From contig AP026548.1 in the NCBI GenBank assembly GCA_026075535.2, positions 4,216,001 to 4,280,000 of the forward strand: a DNA stretch of 64,000 nt, written 5' to 3'. Both the position numbers and the translations under genes were made by a program. This DNA is from Tricholoma matsutake. Taxonomy: Eukaryota > Basidiomycota > Agaricomycetes > Agaricales > Tricholomataceae. Below, piece by piece: positions 59,134-64,000 of the stretch. Position 1 is the first letter of the stretch. Each line of letters begins with the position of its first letter. The notes under the pieces are model-generated. The model was not told the DNA's origin. It was given only the letters and a program-made list of their open reading frames with translations, and searched no databases.

Positions 59134-61506
59134 TTTTTTTTTTTTAAATCCAATTATTCTCTTTTGTGGCGGACCATATGTAAGAGATTAAAATACATGG
59201 TATGTGCAATGCGTGTCATCCCTCTTGTCCGATGTTTCTTCATCAACTACTTTGAGAGACCACGGAGCGGTCCTCGAAGTGCTGGTGGTGCTGTAATAAG
59301 TGGTGCTGAGACCTGGTGTAGGTTATTCGTAGTTTGTCGGGCATGAAAACCCTCCTCCATCCGCTTCTCTTATCTCCAATTTCTTTCCTCTATCCTCTTT
59401 CCCTACGTCTTTGCTGTTCTTCTCTCAGTAATGGTATATCTCTGAAGCTGCTGTGGATCTGGCCTGTTGCAGCGATGTATCTAAATAGTGCTGGTAGCGT
59501 TTTGGGCGTGGTGAGGAGCTTTGTGATACTGATATCTCTGCCTCCCGTGCTGTTGCGCAGTGATTGTCTGGCTGCCTGGTGTGCCGTGCAGTGTAGCATG
59601 TAGTGTTGTATAGTCTCTTCGCTTCGTTGACAATCTGGGCAGATTGGTGAGTCGCTTTTCCCTATATGGTTTAGGTGCTTAGCTAGTGGCACGTGTCCCA
59701 TCCTCAACTGTGATATTATGCTGGCTACCTTCCATGGTAGGCTCGTAATCAGGTCGATGTACTTGCGCAATGGGGTAGTGGGGTCGGTCTTCTTCATCCT
59801 CTCGTATCGTGTAGATTTCTGCCATGCCTTCTGAGTGTTCCATTTTAGTTTCTCCCCGTATGCGCATTTCACTGCAGATTTGCTATGCGGTAGAGTTTTC
59901 TTAAGCAGCTTCGGTAGTTCTGACGTGGCGCTGCTCCCCTCCGTTACTGCCTTTTTCGCCTGCTCATCCGCTAACTCGTTACCTTCAACCCCCTTGTGTC
60001 CTGGTATCCAGTGGATAACGATTTGTATGCCACTGTGTCTCTTTCTTAGTGATTCAATGTTGTTGTGGAGGGCGTCGAAGATATGATGACCTGCATTGGG
60101 TTTTGTTAGTTGCAAAGCTGTGATAGTAGCTTGGTTGTCAGTGTAGATAGTGGCCGACCATATTCCCCATTCTTTGGAGATTAACTTCATCCCCAGTATC
60201 ACTCCCACTCCTTCCCCTTCGTAAACCATGTGGTGTCTTTGCGAGCCTAGTTGGTAGCATAGCATGGTTTTCACTCTCCCATTTCTGTATAAAACTGCCG
60301 CTGCGCCAATCCTTTCCACCATTCCTGAGCCATCAGTGAAGATTTTTATGTCCGAGTTGTTGCTGTTTTCGTCTTCTATCGCCTCGTCGGCACTAGTTGC
60401 AATCCTGGTTCTGATTTTTGGTTTCCACTCTGTGTCGAAATGTACCGCCTTGATGGTTTCAAGAGATTGGGGTCGTATGTTGAATCTATGCATAAGATTG
60501 TGCAACAGGGTTGCGTGTTGTTTTACTAGCCTGCTTGCCGCGTTTTTGATGGGCCCATGGAGGGGGTGCGTTGGTGGTAATGTTGCAAGTCGGATAGCTG
60601 CCCGTTGGCAATATTTGTCGACAAGCAGGTTGAACAGAATTAGGTTTGCCATGACTTCTACTATGTCAGCCACTGTAGTTTTCATCGCGCCCGTTATCAA
60701 AATAGCCGCCCTCCTCTGGACTGATGCTAGTTTGTTCACAATGGCCTGCTTTGAGCGCCCATCCTTTGTCCTCTTGCCGATGTTCTGTTGTGGGGTCAAA
60801 AATATGTCAGCGGCATATAACATGTGGGGGACTGCAATAGATAGATATAGTTGCCATATGTAGCTTGCGTGTGTTCCTCGGGATGTCCATGTCAGTCTGC
60901 CAAACTGGATCAACCAGTCCTGTCCTTTTGCTAAAGCTGCAGTGCATTGTCCTTTACAGCTCATCTTATTGTCGACTATCACCCCTAAGAATCTTGCTGT
61001 GTCCTTTGATGGTATGCGTTTGTCTCTGAGTATCAAGTTTTGTCTTGGTGTTGGCACCCTTCCCCTGGGGTTTAAGGGGTGTGGGGTGAGTCTCCTCGTG
61101 ATGTCGAGCAGTTGGAATTTTTCAATGCCAAATTTGCAGTTGTGTTCTCTGGCCCATTCAAAGATGCCTCCCATCCGGTTCATGATGTCGCATAACTTCT
61201 CGTGAGTTTCAAAGAAGTCTTTTCCAGTGACAATTATTGCTGCGTCATCTACAAACAGCAGTACCTGTTCACCTAGTCTCGAGATTGGTATTTTTGTCAG
61301 GTCAGCATTATAGATCAGATAACAAATTCCTGAGAACGGGTCTCCCTGATCCAGACTGTTTACCACGTTGAAAGTGGATGTTCGGTAGTCATCTAAGGAT
61401 AGGGTTGTTTGTCAGTTTCTGAGCCTTCTCTCCATCCATTCCACATATTCTTGTGGTATTCCCCTCTTTCTCATGTTGTGAACAAGCCTGTTGATGTCTA
61501 CGCTGG
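59134..61506 (-). mobile_element. 5'-truncated LINE with poly-A tail and 16-bp target duplication
   Basis: Inserted in H5 between copies of GAAATTCATGAAGTTT (59118-59133 and 61507-61522). The T-run to 59146 is the poly-A tail of the minus-strand element. The 5' end cuts into the RT domain. Orientation, tail, truncation and long duplication are the classic marks of target-primed reverse transcription. Confidence 0.92.
59390..61506 (-). pseudogene. LINE ORF2 fragment: RT C-terminal half and RNase H
   Basis: Open from 61366 to 59390 (658 residues), and in the same frame back to 61506 apart from one TGA (RLRN-stop-QTTL). RT: VNSLDQGDPFSGICYLIYNA and LLFVDDAAIIV, where FVDD is the catalytic box. 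RNase H from about 60350: IKIFTDGSGMVERIGAA, GEGVGVILG, YTDNQATI and GNELADEQAK, so all four acidic residues are present. C-terminal zinc-like CPDCQRSEETIQHYMLHC. This layout (RT then RNase H then CCHC) is that of Tad/I-type fungal LINEs. The first half of the RT and any endonuclease are lost. Confidence 0.9.
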
Positions 61507-61640
61507 GAAATTCATGAAGTTTGAAGCACTTGAAACTCGTAAGATATCTCAAATTGACTTTCCATTATGGTATGACTTTAGGGTACTGAGTCCCACTGGA
61601 TTCCTCCAGGACTCTGTGGGGGAGTGTAAAGCTCAGCATT

Positions 61641-62590
61641 GTTGCCAGTAGAGTAGAACCTATAAAACAAAAGAAATGAGTTACTTAGTTGATAAAAACA
61701 AAAGGCAAACAAAAAAAAAATTATATAGGGCCCAAACAACACGAGCTGCGTTGTTTGGGCCCATGTTCCATCCAGTCGGCTCGTTTGCTGTCATTACCAG
61801 TAGAGTGGAACCTATAAAACAAAAGAAATGAGTTAGTTTATAAAAACAAAAAGCAAACAAAAAAAATTATGTAGGGCCCATCCAGTCGGCTCGTTTGCAG
61901 GTGGTGGCATCATTACAAGTAGATTATAACCTGGAAAACTAAAGAAACAGGTTAGTTAGTTTATAAAAACAAAAAGCAAACGAAAAAAAACTTACATAGG
62001 GCCCATCCAGTCATTTGGGCCTGTTTCCTGTGCATTGTGGCATGTTTGTTGTTGGCTAGAGGGGTGGCAGTTGATAATGGCATGGTGGAGAGAAAGGAGG
62101 GGGCATTGTCAACAGTGGTGGTGGTGGTTGAATGATGAGCTGGCAACATTGATGATGCAGCTGTATGCTTTGTCATACACAGCCACTCGATGTGGTACTT
62201 AGATCAACTTATGTTGTATATTAGAATGGCACTATGGTCTAATGGTATATTGCACCTGTTTAATTCAACCCTGAGGTCTGGGGTTCAATCCTCAAAGGTT
62301 TCCTTTTTAATAGTAAGGACTCCTGGTTAAATCCCAGTGGAGCTCCGGTGGATTCCTAGTAAAGTCCTGGTAGAGTCCTGGTAGAGTCCTGGTGGATTCC
62401 TGGTGGATTCCTGGTACCAGAGTCCTGGGGAATTCCAGGAATTCCTCCTGGAAGAGGGTAATTTACCAGGAATCAACCAGGAATCCCCCTGGAATGGGAA
62501 GAGTCAGGAATATATACTTGAGTGACAAATGGCTGGAACATTGGTTCCCAATAATCCTCCAGGAATACATGGGGGAGGACAAAGACCTCA
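61641..62590 (-). mobile_element. H6: inverted partial copy of the H5 left half
   Basis: On the minus strand it repeats the H5 left half: terminal GGTCTTTGTCCTCCCCCATG (at 62590 downwards), CCTGGAGG subterminal repeats, tRNA-like unit, and three hairpin/intron-like units (61650-62005) including GGGCCCAAACAACGCAG/CTGCGTTGTTTGGGCCC (61728-61761). About 600 bases are nearly identical to 55977-56520. It abuts the H5 right end and has no right half of its own. Confidence 0.75.
62223..62298 (+). other. tRNA-like unit in H6
   Basis: TATGGTCTAATGGTATATTG and GGGGTTCAATCC; inverted copy of 56208-56278. Confidence 0.6.
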
Positions 62591-64000
62591 CATCTGATCA
62601 AAATCTCTTAAAAACTGCTAAAAAACTGCAACATGAAACCTATTCATTTTTGAAAAATGAACTTCAGAATGAGATGAGAATGAACTGAAAAATGGTCATT
62701 TTTGAAAAATTGAACCTCACCCTTGATTTTACAAAAATGGTCATGTTTCACTTTCAGTTTCACTTTACATTTTCACTTGGGAATGGCTGACTGTGTCAAC
62801 ATGTTGAAAAGTTTGTTTGGGGGATACCCTATCAACATTAATCAGTTGTAAATTGTGTTGTTGACACTATGTGGAGTGCAGTAGAAGGGCTGACTTGGGG
62901 GATAAATACTCCAACTCCTAACTAAAGTAGTGGGAATAAGCACAATTTGCTGATATTTTCTCTCCTGGCAAGCAAGGTTTCACACTAGTTCCATGGCATT
63001 TGCAGCCTTACTAGATGGGAGATTACTTAAAAGTTATTGGGAAATGCAGTTACCTGCATAGGTACAAACTGTCATCCTGGAGTTGTTAACCTGAGTGTTA
63101 ATCACAGCATCATGGGACAACCTCAACACCATTCCTGCACCCAGGCAACATTCACCAACACTGCGATAGTCTGGCAAGCCCCATGTGTTGAGAGCAATTG
63201 GGAATGAAGAGTAAAGAGGCTCTATGTAAGACTCAAGGGTAGCTAAGTAGTACTGAGTGAATCACTAGTTAAGCACCAATGACAAACCCTGTTATTAGCT
63301 GAGGTAAATGACCAAACAGCTAACTACGTATATATCAAGGTATTACTAATGTCTGACTACAGGATAATGACCATAGCTGAGGTGATTGGTAAGAGAGCTT
63401 GGGGATGATAAGTAAGCATAGTAGTGAATGTTAGTAATACAGGTCTTGGTGAGTAATTGTCATTACTAAGGGAAGCATAAGTCCATAAGATTATCAGATA
63501 GCAAAGATCTAACACAGCCCCTATAATCAAGGGCTTATGCGGAAGTTGTGTGGCGCTTGTGAAGGTGCTTATCTCTTGCAGATTGTGTGGCTTGATGTTG
63601 GAGCTCAGTGGAGTTGGCAGTGAGGGTGGCATAGTTCATGGCAGTGGGAGTGACGTGAGGAGGTGGATAAGTAATATGATATGGCGAAGGAGGTGGTGCA
63701 GGTAAGTGGGATGTTACTGTGTAAGCTTGTGCCTCTTTAGCTATCCTGCTGTTCCTCGCTACTCATTTCCTCATACTACCTGGATCTTTAGTGTGGCAGT
63801 CATTGTGAGAATGTCAGTGAGTGTGGCATAACGAGCATCTGGTGGGTCATTTGGATGCATCAGTAGTGTTAGTAGGTGCCATCCTGGTTGGTTGTGCTGT
63901 GACAATGCTAGGAGGTGGTGGCGTACTTGCAGATTGAAGGTCCTTGATGCTTTTGTTGAGGGTGTCGATATGGAGTGCAATGACTGTAAAGGATTTCTCC
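62591..64000. other. No supported gene to the window end
   Basis: Minus-strand open stretches at 63357-63632 and 63771-63980 have no recognisable domain. They could be part of a gene running past the window, for instance a linker in another element. Confidence 0.35.

Larger units (their letters stand above)
55977..61640 (+). mobile_element. H5: H1-related inverted-repeat element carrying two later insertions
   Basis: Left end GGTCTTCGTCCTCCCCCAC with many CCTGGAGGAATTCC subterminal repeats. Right end at about 61620-61636, where the complement reads CTTTACACTCCCCCACAG, as in H1. Order inside: tRNA-like (minus, 56208-56278), CCACCACC tract, hairpin/intron-like units, palindromes, five hairpins with T-runs, tRNA-like (plus, 59003-59092). 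The same order as H1. Insertions: a solo LTR (56526-57854) and a LINE (59134-61506). Without them H5 would be about 1.9 kb. No target duplication could be defined, so the boundaries are unsure. Confidence 0.75.

Overview
This window looks like a transposon-rich stretch of a basidiomycete genome, probably an Agaricomycete. The genes carry many 45-70 bp introns with GT-AG borders and CTAAC/CTAAT branch sites. The LTR elements are fungal Ty3/gypsy lineages with chromodomain-type C-termini or a DPGS-type protease. The species cannot be fixed from the sequence alone.

Layout. 1-11771: a decayed plus-strand Ty3 element (element 1), split inside its pol by a complete 6.2 kb minus-strand Ty3 element (element A, 2457-8658). 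12753-23008: a complete plus-strand chromodomain Ty3 element (element 2) with a perfect 5-bp target duplication; its 5' LTR is split by a 2.3 kb inverted-repeat element (H1, 12781-15087). 23325-34698: a minus-strand Ty3 element (element 3) that carries an antisense, intron-containing gene; its reverse transcriptase is split by a 1.5 kb hAT-like element (H2). 34699-37019: simple-sequence and element debris. 37020-44381: the only clearly intact host genes. These are a 20-exon SLC26/SulP transporter with STAS and cyclic-nucleotide-binding domains (minus), a head-to-head CFIm25/NUDT21-type mRNA 3'-end processing factor (plus) and a small secreted protein (plus). 45036-64000: element fragments, two solo LTRs, a decayed repeated gene, a 5'-truncated LINE and a second large inverted-repeat element (H5/H6).

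Most notable: H1 and H5 are not simple MITEs. They share an ordered internal architecture: an outward-facing tRNA-like unit near each end, a tandem array whose units combine a GGGCCCAAAC hairpin with an intron-like block, GAGCA/TGCTC palindromes, then five GC-rich hairpins mostly followed by T-runs. Parts of this cassette recur in H2, H3, H4, H6 and H7. The Ty3 coding regions decay mainly by CGA to TGA changes, which is the mark of CpG transition mutation (RIP-like or methyl-C deamination).

All coordinates for introns and element ends were read by eye. The two multi-exon host gene models close exactly in frame (3381 and 615 coding bases).
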